Origin: a virus
Reading direction: 5' to 3' (one strand)
IMG/VR virus record: IMGVR_UViG_3300046694_000296
Location: 1-64,000 of that record
DNA: 64,000 nt
Under the pieces are notes generated by a model, which had not been told where the DNA came from, did no database searches, and saw nothing but the letters and a program-made list of their open reading frames with translations. Of this stretch, positions 22,387 to 30,426 are shown one piece after another. Numbering within the stretch: position 1 is the first letter of the stretch; each line of letters begins with the position of its first letter. A program made the translations under genes and the position numbers.

Positions 22387-22851
22387 ATGAAAGTAGCGTT
22401 TTTTAAAGGGCGGCACCCGGGCATCAAAGGCTGGCTGGGTGTCATGACGAAGTGGTGGACGGACGGCCCCTATAGCCATGCGGAGCTGGTGGTGGGCGAG
22501 ACGCCCGACGGCAAGAGCATCTGCTGGAGCTCGACCTACCTCGACCGCGGCGTGCGCCAGGCCGAGCTCGAGCTGAACCCGGCCGACTGGGACGTGCGCG
22601 AGTTGCGTCTCACGTCCGCGGAGCAGGCCGCCGCGCTCGCCTGGTTCGAGCAGCATGCAGGCGAACCGTATGACGTGCTGGGCTTGCTCGGCTTCGTGTG
22701 GCGGCGGGAGGAGGGCGCAAAGAGCAAATGGTTCTGCTCGGAGGCGGTCGCGGCGGCTCTCGGCTGGCCGGAAGCCTGGCGCTTTGATCCGAACACGTTC
22801 GCTGCGATCCTCAAGCCGGTGCAAGTCGAGCCGCAGGGGGTTCCGGCATGA
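22387..22851 (+). CDS. Permuted papain-fold (YiiX-like) hydrolase
   Basis: 154 residues from ATG 22387 with AGGAG ahead (the frame opens at GTG 22372). The family features are an N-terminal histidine, H31 in PYSHAELVVG, and a late cysteine, C117 in WFCSEAVAAAL, the reverse order to NlpC/P60 and typical of the YiiX/YebB permuted enzymes. Substrate is unknown: peptidoglycan peptides or lipid amide bonds. It sits after the fibre genes and before the lysis block, so it may be a virion-associated or cell-entry hydrolase. Confidence 0.65.
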   Translation: MKVAFFKGRHPGIKGWLGVMTKWWTDGPYSHAELVVGETPDGKSICWSSTYLDRGVRQAELELNPADWDVRELRLTSAEQAAALAWFEQHAGEPYDVLGLLGFVWRREEGAKSKWFCSEAVAAALGWPEAWRFDPNTFAAILKPVQVEPQGVPA

Positions 22852-23393
22852 CCTACGCGATCCTGACACTCGTCAACCTGCTCTTCACGGCGCTCGCGAT
22901 GGTGCTCGCGCCGGTCGTCGCGATCTTCTGCAAGGACGACGGCTACCTGCCGAAGTGGCTGTCGTGGTTTCAGACTTTCGACGCGCCGCTCGACGCGGGC
23001 ACGCGCGACGCCTACCCGGGGTTCGATCCAGGCAACTCCCGCTGGTGGAACCGCACGAAGTGGCTCTGGCGCAATCCCGCCTATGGCTTTGCTTACTGGC
23101 CGCTCGGGCAAGTGTTCGACCCCGCGCAATGGATCGTGACCAAGTTCGAAAGCGGTGCCGACTACACGAATTTCCATGCGCGAACGCGCGACGGCCGCCT
23201 CTGGTGCGTGAGCTACAACGGCGCATTCGGGCAATGGAAGCTCGGCTGGAAGGCGTGGAACTACTTCGACGGCATGGACGAGCACGGCAACGCCAAATGG
23301 AAGGGCGCGCCGTGGGGTCCGGAGTGGCGCGTGCCGATCTGCTTCACGCCGAACGTCGTCAAGGCCATCACGCGGCTTTTCTCTAAGGCGTAG
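22848..23393 (+). CDS. Membrane-anchored phage protein, unknown
   Basis: 181 residues, coupled to the previous gene by ATGA. One N-terminal membrane segment (residues 4-27), then a Trp-rich soluble domain with many aromatic residues (NRTKWLWRNPAYGFAYWPLGQ, WRVPICFTPN). Similar unnamed proteins occur beside hydrolase genes in other phages. Possibly an inner-membrane or entry factor; not recognised beyond that. Confidence 0.55.
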   Translation: MTYAILTLVNLLFTALAMVLAPVVAIFCKDDGYLPKWLSWFQTFDAPLDAGTRDAYPGFDPGNSRWWNRTKWLWRNPAYGFAYWPLGQVFDPAQWIVTKFESGADYTNFHARTRDGRLWCVSYNGAFGQWKLGWKAWNYFDGMDEHGNAKWKGAPWGPEWRVPICFTPNVVKAITRLFSKA

Positions 23394-23394
23394 A

Positions 23395-23412
23395 TAAGTT
23401 ACGAGTCACTTA
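23395..23412 (+). promoter_or_regulatory. Dispersed palindrome, copy 7, with consensus TATAAT
   Basis: TAAGTTACGAGTCACTTA followed by TATAAT at 23414-23419. The hexamer 17 bases upstream is TAGATA, a poor -35. An imperfect hairpin follows at about 23427-23445. Confidence 0.8.
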
Positions 23413-23477
23413 CTATAATGGTGGATAGGCGGTCATCCCGACGGCCCTCCCACTTCCCACATTCACAGGAGCCATAC

Positions 23478-23816
23478 ATGGCAATCAACAAGGACATCAC
23501 CCAGGACGCTACCGGCGTCGTCGTCGGTTTTCACGTCGTCCAGAGCGTCACGCTCGACAAGGCCGGCCAAACGGCTACGGCCGCTGTGGTGAGCTACGTC
23601 TCCGCCGACGCAAAGGCTGCGGGCAAGCAGATGGTCGGCATGCCGACGCATATCACCGTCGCGGGCCTGCCGGGCGACAAGGAGAACGCCTTCAGCTTCG
23701 TCGAGAAGCAGCTGGTGGCCTCTGAACCGGCCGACGCCGACAAGACGAACCTCGTCTACGGGTTCGGCGGTGCGCGCTACATGTTCGCCGACGGCAAGGT
23801 GGTCGCGGACGTTTGA
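23478..23816 (+). CDS. Small unknown protein with own promoter
   Basis: 112 residues from ATG 23478, AGGAG at 23467-23471. Beta-rich, no membrane segment, no cysteines; the pattern VVGFHVVQSVTLDKAGQTATAAVVSYVSADA suggests a compact beta-sandwich such as a decoration or capsid-stabilising protein. It is monocistronic, between palindrome copies 7 and 8, with the best -10 box of the family, so it may be highly expressed. Confidence 0.55.
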   Translation: MAINKDITQDATGVVVGFHVVQSVTLDKAGQTATAAVVSYVSADAKAAGKQMVGMPTHITVAGLPGDKENAFSFVEKQLVASEPADADKTNLVYGFGGARYMFADGKVVADV

Positions 23817-23818
23817 AA

Positions 23819-23836
23819 TAAGTAAGCGGTGACTGG
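23819..23836 (+). promoter_or_regulatory. Dispersed palindrome, copy 8
   Basis: TAAGTAAGCGGTGACTGG, directly after the previous stop and upstream of the lysis block. No clear -10 follows at the usual position. Confidence 0.55.
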
Positions 23837-23898
23837 ACAAAGGCGGTGCAGAATTGTTAACATCGCCTCTTCACACCATTCCGCGAGAGAGCGACGGC

Positions 23899-24228
23899 AT
23901 GAGTTTCGACCCGAAAGACCAGGAGAACCTGATGACCATCGCCCGAGAAGTTGCCAAGGCGACCGTTGATGAAATGGGCCAGCGCCTGGACGAACGCGAC
24001 AAGAAGTTGCGCGAGAGCATCGTCGAGGACGTCCGAAAGGAGCTGAAGTCCTACTTTGGCGACCAGTCGGCCTCGCAGCACATGATCGAGCACTCGCGCA
24101 TTGCCAAGTTCCTCACCTGGGTGGACGGGCTCGGCAACAGCTTCTGGAGCTCGGTCATCAGCAACGTCATCCGGTCGGCCATCGCCGGCGCATTCGCGGT
24201 TTTCGTCTACACCAAGTGGAAAGGCTAA
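23899..24228 (+). CDS. Small membrane protein of lysis block (holin-class candidate)
   Basis: 109 residues from ATG 23899. Residues 1-60 form a charged amphipathic helix region; residues about 85-105 are a single membrane segment (VISNVIRSAIAGAFAVFVY) ending in KWKG. Proteins with a cytoplasmic helix and one C-terminal membrane segment are found as accessory holins or holin regulators next to endolysins. Which of the two membrane proteins here is the main holin cannot be told from sequence. Confidence 0.6.
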   Translation: MSFDPKDQENLMTIAREVAKATVDEMGQRLDERDKKLRESIVEDVRKELKSYFGDQSASQHMIEHSRIAKFLTWVDGLGNSFWSSVISNVIRSAIAGAFAVFVYTKWKG

Positions 24229-24232
24229 CCCC

Positions 24233-24556
24233 ATGCGTTTTCTGAACTCTCTCAAGACCCTGCTGGACGATCGGCTCGTCATCATGGCGGTCCCAGCGTT
24301 GCTGGTCCTCATGACCGATCTGCCAGTGCTCTTCAGCTTGGGCTATGCAGTGGCGATCGTGGTCGCGATCGTCGCGGTGGCCCACTCTCTGCGCCTCTTG
24401 ATCCTGCCGCACATCAAGATGGGCGAACTGGTCGGTTCGGCGCAGATGTCGCCAATGGCCTCCGCAATCATCTTTGCCACCGTGCTCAGCTTCATGGGCT
24501 TGATCGTGCATTCGATGGTTGCCTGGATTCAGGCCGCTGCCGGCCATGTTGCCTAA
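24233..24556 (+). CDS. Holin candidate
   Basis: 107 residues from ATG 24233, four bases after the previous stop. Three hydrophobic segments (about 16-35, 37-58, 75-98), basic N-terminus, and a direct overlap of 11 bases with the endolysin gene. This is the normal topology and position of a class I holin that permeabilises the inner membrane at lysis. Confidence 0.7.
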   Translation: MRFLNSLKTLLDDRLVIMAVPALLVLMTDLPVLFSLGYAVAIVVAIVAVAHSLRLLILPHIKMGELVGSAQMSPMASAIIFATVLSFMGLIVHSMVAWIQAAAGHVA

Positions 24557-25160
24557 GCTCGCGTCCCTTTACGTGCCCGTGCTCGCAGCGCAGATTACCG
24601 CGCTGTGGCCCACGATGCCCGCCCCGTCAACGCTCGCCGCGCAGGTCGAGCAAGAGACATGCGTCTCGCTCACGTCAACCCGCTGCTGGAACCCCAAGAC
24701 CGAGCTCAAGACGAGCCGCGAATACGGGTTCGGCCTCGGCCAGCTCACCATCGCCCCGAAGTTCAACAACTTCGAGGCAGCGAAGGGCTGGGACAAGTCG
24801 CTCAAGACCTGGAAGTGGGAAGACCGGTTCGACCCGACGATGCAGCTCCGCGCGCTCGTCGCCTACGACCGCAACCTCTTTAACTCGATCAAGTTCGGCG
24901 CGACGCCCGACGACCGCCTGCAGTTCACCTTCTCGGCCTACAACGGCGGGCTCGGCGGCGTCATCAACGACCGGCACGTCTGCATGGCGACCAAGGGCTG
25001 CAACCCCGAAAAGTGGTTCGGCAACGTCGAGAAGACGAGCCTGAAGGTGAAGACCGCCGTCAAAGGCTACGGCCAGAGCTTCTTCGAAATCAACCGCGGC
25101 TACGTGCGCTCGATCTGGTTCGATCGGCGCCAGCGCTACACCTTCATGGAAGCGAAATGA
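24546..25160 (+). CDS. Endolysin, lytic transglycosylase/lysozyme-like
   Basis: 204 residues from ATG 24546. Muramidase-type features are the acidic catalytic region AAQVEQETC (E35 or E37), the GFGLGQLT segment and FSAYNGGLGGV, the Gly-rich helix typical of goose-type and transglycosylase folds. No classical cleavable signal is seen, although residues 5-21 are hydrophobic; release through the holin is the simplest model. Ends in a 4-base overlap with Rz. Confidence 0.8.
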   Translation: MLPKLASLYVPVLAAQITALWPTMPAPSTLAAQVEQETCVSLTSTRCWNPKTELKTSREYGFGLGQLTIAPKFNNFEAAKGWDKSLKTWKWEDRFDPTMQLRALVAYDRNLFNSIKFGATPDDRLQFTFSAYNGGLGGVINDRHVCMATKGCNPEKWFGNVEKTSLKVKTAVKGYGQSFFEINRGYVRSIWFDRRQRYTFMEAK

Positions 25161-25750
25161 GAAACGCCGCACTGATTCTCCTCGCCGCGCTCGCGGTGTT
25201 CCTCGCCGGCGTCATGGCCGGCATGTCGCATTCAAGCACCTCGGCGCTCAAGCAGGAAGTGAAGGCCGAGCACGTCACCGCTCAGCAGAACGCGACGAAC
25301 GTCGCCAAGGCCCAGGACGCGAGCGTGAAGGTCGAGGCGAAGACCGCGGCCACGGCGGCCGCCGTTGACACCAACAAGGTCCAGATCAAGAAGCGCGTCA
25401 CCGCGCAGATTCAGCGGCAGGCCGCTGTCACCTCTACGGAGAACCACCCCGATGCTGCAAGTCCTGAAACGAGCACTGCTGGCAACAGCTGCGGCTTTAG
25501 TCTCGACGTTGGCACTGTGCGCATGCTCAACGCCAGTCGTCAAGGAACCGCTTTTGATCCCGCCCGCGGCGGCAATGAAGCGAGCGACGCCGCTCCAGCC
25601 CTTTGCTTTACCGACTTCATCGACGCCGACCAGGACCTGACGAAGCTCTACCTCGATTTGTCCGAGCGCCACAACGCGCTCGTTGATTCGGTGGAGCAGT
25701 TCCAGTCCGAGCAACGCTCCCGGCTCGGCATCAAGGAACAGAAAGACTGA
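25157..25750 (+). CDS. Rz: i-spanin (Rz-like)
   Basis: 197 residues. One N-terminal membrane segment (residues 4-22) followed by a long Ala/Lys/Gln periplasmic helix and a C-terminal helix (LYLDLSERHNALVDSVEQFQ). The gene follows the endolysin and contains a second reading frame for an outer-membrane lipoprotein, the standard nested Rz/Rz1 arrangement. Together they disrupt the outer membrane after peptidoglycan is cut. Confidence 0.8.
   Translation: MRNAALILLAALAVFLAGVMAGMSHSSTSALKQEVKAEHVTAQQNATNVAKAQDASVKVEAKTAATAAAVDTNKVQIKKRVTAQIQRQAAVTSTENHPDAASPETSTAGNSCGFSLDVGTVRMLNASRQGTAFDPARGGNEASDAAPALCFTDFIDADQDLTKLYLDLSERHNALVDSVEQFQSEQRSRLGIKEQKD
25452..25640 (+). CDS. Rz1: o-spanin (Rz1-like lipoprotein) nested in Rz
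   Basis: 62 residues in the +1 frame within Rz. The N-terminus is a lipoprotein signal (KRALLATAAALVSTLALCAC) with lipobox LCAC, giving a mature peptide of about 40 residues that is proline-rich (PVVKEPLLIPPAAA, TPLQPFALP). These are the diagnostic features of Rz1. The mature peptide should be tethered in the outer membrane and pair with Rz across the periplasm. Confidence 0.85.
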   Translation: MLQVLKRALLATAAALVSTLALCACSTPVVKEPLLIPPAAAMKRATPLQPFALPTSSTPTRT

Positions 25751-25755
25751 GCACC

Positions 25756-25780
25756 GGCCCGGCACACGTCGGGCCTTTTT
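25756..25780 (+). terminator. Rho-independent terminator of the virion/lysis block
   Basis: GGCCCG (25756-25761) and CGGGCC (25770-25775) with an 8-base loop, followed by TTTTT. Confidence 0.85.
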
Positions 25781-25800
25781 ACTTCCGAGGAGCACTACTG

Positions 25801-26550
25801 ATGGCAAAGCAACCCCGACGCGCCGAACAACAACCGCGCAATTCTAAGCGCCGCACCGAGACGATGCTGAACGAGCTCGAGATGGAGCAGAAGGTGCCGT
25901 TTCGCGCGCCGCCGCCCTTGGCGCCAAAGACCGACTCGCAACGCCGCTACATGAACGCCATCAAGCACTTCCGGCTCGTCTTCGGCACGGGGCCGGCCGG
26001 CACAGGCAAGACCTACATTGCGGGCGCCATCGCCGCACAGCGCCTCGCCGACAAGGAGATCGAGAAGATCGTGATCACCCGGCCGGCGGTTGACGCGGGC
26101 GAGAGCCTGGGTTTTCTGCCGGGAGAGCTCGAGGAGAAGTATGGCGTCTACATTCAGCCGTTTCGCGACGTGCTCGATGAGCGGCTCGGCAAGAGCTTCG
26201 TGGACTACCTGCTGCGCACCGGCCGCATCGAGGCTGCACCGCTCGCATTCATGCGCGGCCGCACCTTCAAGAATGCGCTGATCGTGCTCGACGAGGCGCA
26301 GAACACGACGCCCACGCAGATGAAGCTGTTCCTCACCCGCATCGGCGAGAACTGCACCGTGGTGGTCAACGGCGATTTGAAGCAGAAGGACATTTCCGGC
26401 CCGAGCGGCCTCGAGGATGCCCTGAAGCGCCTCTCGTTCATTCCGAGCGTCAAGGTGGTGGAGTTCGGCCGCAAGGATGTCGTCCGCAGCGGCCTGGTTC
26501 AAGAAGTGGTGGAGGCGTATGAACAAAACGAGGCACTCGCCTATACCTAA
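25801..26550 (+). CDS. phoH: PhoH-like ATPase
   Basis: 249 residues, RBS GAGGAG. Walker A is GTGPAGTGKT (residues 62-71), Walker B ALIVLDEAQN (159-168), with ITRPAVDAGESLGFLPGEL between them, all characteristic of PhoH. The 45-residue N-terminus is basic. PhoH proteins are RNA-associated helicase-like ATPases frequently carried by phages; their exact role in infection is unsettled. No partner YbeY-like gene is present. Confidence 0.9.
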   Translation: MAKQPRRAEQQPRNSKRRTETMLNELEMEQKVPFRAPPPLAPKTDSQRRYMNAIKHFRLVFGTGPAGTGKTYIAGAIAAQRLADKEIEKIVITRPAVDAGESLGFLPGELEEKYGVYIQPFRDVLDERLGKSFVDYLLRTGRIEAAPLAFMRGRTFKNALIVLDEAQNTTPTQMKLFLTRIGENCTVVVNGDLKQKDISGPSGLEDALKRLSFIPSVKVVEFGRKDVVRSGLVQEVVEAYEQNEALAYT

Positions 26551-26608
26551 AAGGCACGACACAGCGCAGCTTCGGCATCTAAGGCATCGTTGATCGCTTT
26601 GCAGGGCA

Positions 26609-26631
26609 GCGCGTCAAGCATCAAGACGCGC
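26609..26631 (+). other. Hairpin in the gap after phoH
   Basis: GCGCGTC (26609-26615) pairs with GACGCGC (26625-26631), 9-base loop, no U-tract. The rest of the 190-base gap holds a TTGACA at 26678 within GACACCAGTGTC, a short palindrome, but no convincing -10 at the right distance. Confidence 0.5.
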
Positions 26632-26744
26632 CGGTTCGCCGGGCGCGACCGTGCCGAGCGGCTGAGTATTAAAGGTATTGACACCAGTGTCGTTATCTAT
26701 CGTTACGGCCTTGTAGCCTCCAAACAACGAATTAGAGAAATGTG

Positions 26745-27302
26745 ATGTCACTGATACCTTGTCCCGAATGCGAAGCTGAAGTCAGCACCAATGCCGCCGC
26801 GTGTCCCAAATGCGGGAATCCTTTGGCGTTCAAAACGGCAGAGCCGCTGAAGAAAATGCCCAGTCGGCTATTTGAGGTGGTCCGTGGAGCGGTAATAATC
26901 CTCCTTGCGTTCATCGCAATTCATTTTTACGTGGAATACGCAGGCAAGCAAACGACTACGAGCGTCGAACGCGAGCCCGCCGCGCGACCTGCCGTAACAG
27001 TCACCGCGGTCAGACTGCTGCACGACTACCAGGAGAATGAAGTAGCGGCTGACGACTACTACAAAGGGCGCGGCGTGTCCGTGGACGGAATAGTCCAAGG
27101 CATTAAGAAGGATTTTAGGGACAACACGTTCATTCAACTTCGCACCGCAGAACGGTTCTCACCAGTTCACGCCTACATTAAAGCGAGCCAAGGGAAGGTC
27201 GCGGCAGACCTTGAACGAGGAGATAAGGTTCACGTCGACTGCACTGGAGCTGGAATGATTGTTGGCTCGCCGATCCTGAACAACTGCGACGTATCGCGCT
27301 AA
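26745..27302 (+). CDS. Zinc-ribbon, membrane-anchored OB-fold protein
   Basis: 185 residues. Two CxxC pairs at the N-terminus (PCPECEAE, CPKCGNP) form a zinc ribbon; residues about 47-63 are one membrane segment; the periplasmic part (about 80-185) resembles the tRNA_anti-like OB-fold group (GRGVSVDGIVQGIKKDF, GDKVHVDCTGAGM). Base composition is lower in GC than its neighbours and the gene stands alone in the gap between phoH and the replication genes, so it may be a cargo gene acquired from a host. Confidence 0.6.
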   Translation: MSLIPCPECEAEVSTNAAACPKCGNPLAFKTAEPLKKMPSRLFEVVRGAVIILLAFIAIHFYVEYAGKQTTTSVEREPAARPAVTVTAVRLLHDYQENEVAADDYYKGRGVSVDGIVQGIKKDFRDNTFIQLRTAERFSPVHAYIKASQGKVAADLERGDKVHVDCTGAGMIVGSPILNNCDVSR

Positions 27303-27364
27303 ACCACTTCAGGCACCGAACCCTCCCCGGGCCGCGTGATCTTGTAGGAAGGAGGGGAGTGGAA

Positions 27365-27475
27365 CACTTGGGGCTCGGAAGCGCGTCCCTCTATATCTAT
27401 CCCATTTTCAATTCTTTCTATACTGATAAGTAGAAGCTTATTTTAATTTAGGGAACCGCGAGGAAGCCCCAAGTG
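27365..27475 (+). other. Long-range inverted repeat enclosing a promoter-like box and a start codon
   Basis: CACTTGGGGCT (27365-27375) is exactly complementary to AGCCCCAAGTG (27465-27475), whose last three bases are the GTG start of the next gene. The AT-rich interval contains TATACT at 27419-27424. Confidence 0.6.
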
Positions 27476-28174
27476 ATCCACCACACCACGTTTTACGGCA
27501 AAGAACTGACGGTCGCGGACTGCGAAATCCTCGCGCTGACCCGCGTCGATCCCTCGCTGCGGGCGGCCGAGAGCCTGCTTTTCGGCCGCAAGTGGTTCGA
27601 CTACCGCGTCTTCCACCCCGTGCAAGCCACCTATCTCTTCGCCCACGAATACGCGGAAAGCACCAAGCGCGCATACGCCCGCCAAAAAGACATTCGCACA
27701 GTCGCGGGCGTGCAGGGGTTCGATGTCGAAAAGCTTTTCGAGAACCGCGAACTCTCCGCGATGTGGCGGGCACGTCAATCCTTTGATGCGATCGGCTGCC
27801 GCTACGACTTCGCCATCGACTTCATCATGAGGCGATTCTGTGAGCGCGGCTGGAGAGTGTGCCCCCGGCCCAACCAGCTCTACGCGGAGGAGGTCGTGCT
27901 CGACGTGCGCGACGCCTGGCAGCGCGAGTGCAAGGCAAAGATGCAGATCGCCAAGCAAGAGCGGTTCGATGCGCGCCGCTACACCGGCCACCCCGACCAG
28001 AAAGCCTACCAGGCGTGGCAAGTCGATCAGGTCAAAACCCGCGGCGGCAACCGAGCCATGCTGCTCGGACGACTGCTGCAGGAGAACGTGCTCGCCGAAG
28101 CGGTAGTGAGCGCGGCATTCGGCGAGGCGACCCTCTTACAAGCACGCAAGTTCGTTGTCTCATCCAATAAGTAA
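27473..28174 (+). CDS. Unknown phage protein
   Basis: 233 residues from GTG 27473 with GAGGA ahead. No membrane segment. Two regions stand out: an aromatic/His-rich middle (DYRVFHPVQATYLFAHEYAES) and a basic C-terminal half (RDAWQRECKAKMQIAKQERFDARRY). Possibly nucleic-acid binding, as it precedes the Hfq-like and helicase genes, but no family is recognised. Confidence 0.55.
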   Translation: MIHHTTFYGKELTVADCEILALTRVDPSLRAAESLLFGRKWFDYRVFHPVQATYLFAHEYAESTKRAYARQKDIRTVAGVQGFDVEKLFENRELSAMWRARQSFDAIGCRYDFAIDFIMRRFCERGWRVCPRPNQLYAEEVVLDVRDAWQRECKAKMQIAKQERFDARRYTGHPDQKAYQAWQVDQVKTRGGNRAMLLGRLLQENVLAEAVVSAAFGEATLLQARKFVVSSNK

Positions 28175-28185
28175 TTCGTTACTAT
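28168..28185 (+). promoter_or_regulatory. Dispersed palindrome, copy 9, with TATACT
   Basis: TAAGTAATTCGTTACTAT; the -10 TATACT is 28183-28188. The position 17 bases upstream is TCATCC, no -35. Confidence 0.75.
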
Positions 28186-28236
28186 ACTGGTGAGCAGACG
28201 ACCTAACGTCTCATTCAATTCAACCCGGAGTTTCAC

Positions 28237-28689
28237 ATGAGCCTTACCCCCGAACAAGCCCGCGCCGAACAAGTCGCATATGGCCGCTCGACGCTGCGCG
28301 CCAACCCCGACTACCCGCGTCGCATTCAGCAACCCGCACGCGAAGGTTACGGCTCGCGCCCGCCGCTCGCACGCAAGCCGAACACCGGTGGTCACGACGT
28401 GATCCTGAAGGCGATGCAAGAGGGCGGCCAGAAGGCGACGATTATCACGCAGGGCGACGGCGTTGCGTTCGAAGGCGTCATCACGGGTCGCGACAAATAC
28501 ACGATCACGCTCAAGACGGCGCACCCGGACAAAGAGCGTGCGGCTGCGGGCGAGACGGTTCGCCGTGTGTTCTACAAAAGCGCCATCGAGCAGTTCTGGG
28601 GCGAAGAGGTCCGTCGCAACATTCACGACACCGAGCGCGACGAAGAAGGCTTCCGGTCGCTCGCTGAAATGACCAAGGCGGTGAACTGA
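28237..28689 (+). CDS. Hfq/Sm-like protein
   Basis: 150 residues. Residues 51-112 match the bacterial Sm fold: helix VILKAMQEGGQ, strands KATIITQGDGVAFEGVITG (Sm1-like; Gly at the usual turn), YTITLK, then VRRVFYKSAIEQF, where YKSAI stands for the Hfq Sm2 signature YKHAI. The N-terminal 50 residues are basic and disordered and the C-terminal tail is acidic. Hfq-type hexamers bind A- and U-rich RNA. It is coupled to the helicase gene by an overlapping ATG. Role in RNA control or replication is inference. Confidence 0.7.
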   Translation: MSLTPEQARAEQVAYGRSTLRANPDYPRRIQQPAREGYGSRPPLARKPNTGGHDVILKAMQEGGQKATIITQGDGVAFEGVITGRDKYTITLKTAHPDKERAAAGETVRRVFYKSAIEQFWGEEVRRNIHDTERDEEGFRSLAEMTKAVN

Positions 28690-30077
28690 TGACCGCAGCC
28701 GCTCCCGCACTCACCGTGGTGCCGGCGGCGAGGGCGGTCGAGGAACCTCCCAAGTTCAACTTTGACGCGGAGTTCCAGGCACGCATCGCCGCGCTGACGC
28801 TGCGCGACACGACCTTCAACGGAATGGTCGACGGGCTTATCCGTCCCGAATATTTCGAGTCGGAGATCGAAGCCTACCTCGTGGGCACGACGCTGCGTTA
28901 CTTCGGCAAATACAAGAAGGCGCCCTCGGGCTTGCCGATCTACGCCTCGCTCATTCGCGAGGACATTGATTCGAAGGTGCTGCCGAAGAACCTCGCGGCT
29001 GCCGCCATCGGCCGGCTGAAGGAGCTTTTCACCGAAGACATCTCGGATCGCAACTACGTTGTCGATCAGATCGCTACCTTCGCCCGCCACCAGGCGGTGC
29101 AAGAAGCGATGTTCAAGGCGATCCCGATGCTCGACAAGGGCAACTTCGATGCGATCTCCACGCTCATGCGTGGCGCGCTCGACGTGGGCGCGACGACCGG
29201 CGACGACGAGTATGACTACGGCGCCGAGATCGACAGTCGCACGGCCACGCGCTTGCAGCGCGCCGCGGGCACCGCGCCGCCGAGCGGGATCACGACCGGT
29301 TACAAGGTGATCGACGAGCTCCTGTATCACAAAGGCTGGGGGCGCAAGGAGCTGCAGGTGATTCTCGGCGGCCCGAAAGCGGGCAAGACGACGAGCCTGA
29401 TCGACTTCGGCCTGAACGCATGGGCCGCTGGCTACAACGTGCTGTATGCGTCGTGCGAAGTGGGCAAGGACGTCATCAGCGCCCGGATGGACGCGAACGT
29501 CTCGCAGACGCTCTTCAAGGAGCTCGACCACCACACGCACGAAGTCCGGCAGAAGGTGTCGGACTACGTGAGCAAGTGCCTGCGATCGGACGGCACGAAG
29601 TCGGCATTCAAGGTCCACGAATACCCGACGGGCGGGCTGAAGCCTTCGGAGCTGCGGCGTCTCCTCGAGCGCTACAAGGCGAAGGGCGTCAAGTTCGATC
29701 TGGTGATCGTCGACTACGCCGACATCATGTGCCCGGAGCGGCACACCGACAGCGCCATCGAGAACAGCAAGTCGATTTACGTGGACCTGCGCGGTATCGC
29801 CATTCACGAAGACTGTGCGGTGCTGACGGCAACACAAGCGAACCGGGTAGGGGCGAGCGCGAACGTCATCAAGATGGATCACGTCGCGGACGACTTCAAC
29901 AAGGTCCGTATTGCTGACCTCATGATTTCGATTAACCGCACCGACGAAGAGCGCGCAGCGGGCCGGGCCCGGTTGTTCTTCGCGGCGTCTCGCAATCAGG
30001 AGGGTGAATTCACCATCGAGATTGAGCAGGCGCTTGACCGCATGAAATTCATCACCCGAGTCCTCGGGTTCGTTTAA
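28689..30077 (+). CDS. dnaB: DnaB-like replicative helicase
   Basis: 462 residues. An N-terminal DnaB-type helical domain (to about 170) is followed by a RecA-fold core: Walker A GGPKAGKTT (227-235), catalytic region LYASCEVG (252-259), Walker B FDLVIVDYAD (336-345) and the TATQANR motif. The arrangement next to a DnaG-like primase matches a replisome operon. The helicase should unwind the phage replication fork ahead of the DnaE-type polymerase encoded downstream. Confidence 0.85.
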   Translation: MTAAAPALTVVPAARAVEEPPKFNFDAEFQARIAALTLRDTTFNGMVDGLIRPEYFESEIEAYLVGTTLRYFGKYKKAPSGLPIYASLIREDIDSKVLPKNLAAAAIGRLKELFTEDISDRNYVVDQIATFARHQAVQEAMFKAIPMLDKGNFDAISTLMRGALDVGATTGDDEYDYGAEIDSRTATRLQRAAGTAPPSGITTGYKVIDELLYHKGWGRKELQVILGGPKAGKTTSLIDFGLNAWAAGYNVLYASCEVGKDVISARMDANVSQTLFKELDHHTHEVRQKVSDYVSKCLRSDGTKSAFKVHEYPTGGLKPSELRRLLERYKAKGVKFDLVIVDYADIMCPERHTDSAIENSKSIYVDLRGIAIHEDCAVLTATQANRVGASANVIKMDHVADDFNKVRIADLMISINRTDEERAAGRARLFFAASRNQEGEFTIEIEQALDRMKFITRVLGFV

Positions 30078-30087
30078 GGAGCACGTT

Positions 30088-30426
30088 GTGAAAGAGCGTT
30101 CGTTGATCCTGATTTACCGCGACTGGACAGCCCTCAAGGCGTTTCGTGATACGCACCGCCTTTACGGCGCAATCCCTGCACGCGCCGATCGCCTGCAGAC
30201 CGACCTGATGGGTCGCATGGCGTTCGACTTCATGCTGGTGGACACCGAGCTCGCGCCGCACTGGGAGGACGAGCTCAATCGCCGTCAGTGCGTGCATGTG
30301 GTGCCGGTCGTGCGGCTGCGCTACCGCATCGTCGAGGCAATCGCCAACACCGTCGAGCGCGTGCTGCACCGCATTATCGCGGCCTTCTGCGTCGATCGCT
30401 GCCGGCGCGTGCGGGTGGTGCGGTGA
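30088..30426 (+). CDS. Small unknown protein between helicase and primase
   Basis: 112 residues from GTG 30088, preceded by AAGGAGC. It has an N-terminal strand and a helix-strand pattern (FDFMLVDTELAPHWEDELNRR, HVVPVVRLRYRIVEAI) and a very basic Arg/Cys end. Overlaps the primase start by four bases. Could be a helicase loader or primase cofactor by position only. Confidence 0.5.
   Translation: MKERSLILIYRDWTALKAFRDTHRLYGAIPARADRLQTDLMGRMAFDFMLVDTELAPHWEDELNRRQCVHVVPVVRLRYRIVEAIANTVERVLHRIIAAFCVDRCRRVRVVR

Noticed and set aside
26678-26703. TTGACA promoter for the zinc-ribbon gene
   Set aside because: No -10 hexamer at 16-18 bases; the short GACAC/GTGTC palindrome there could be a protein site, but evidence is thin.
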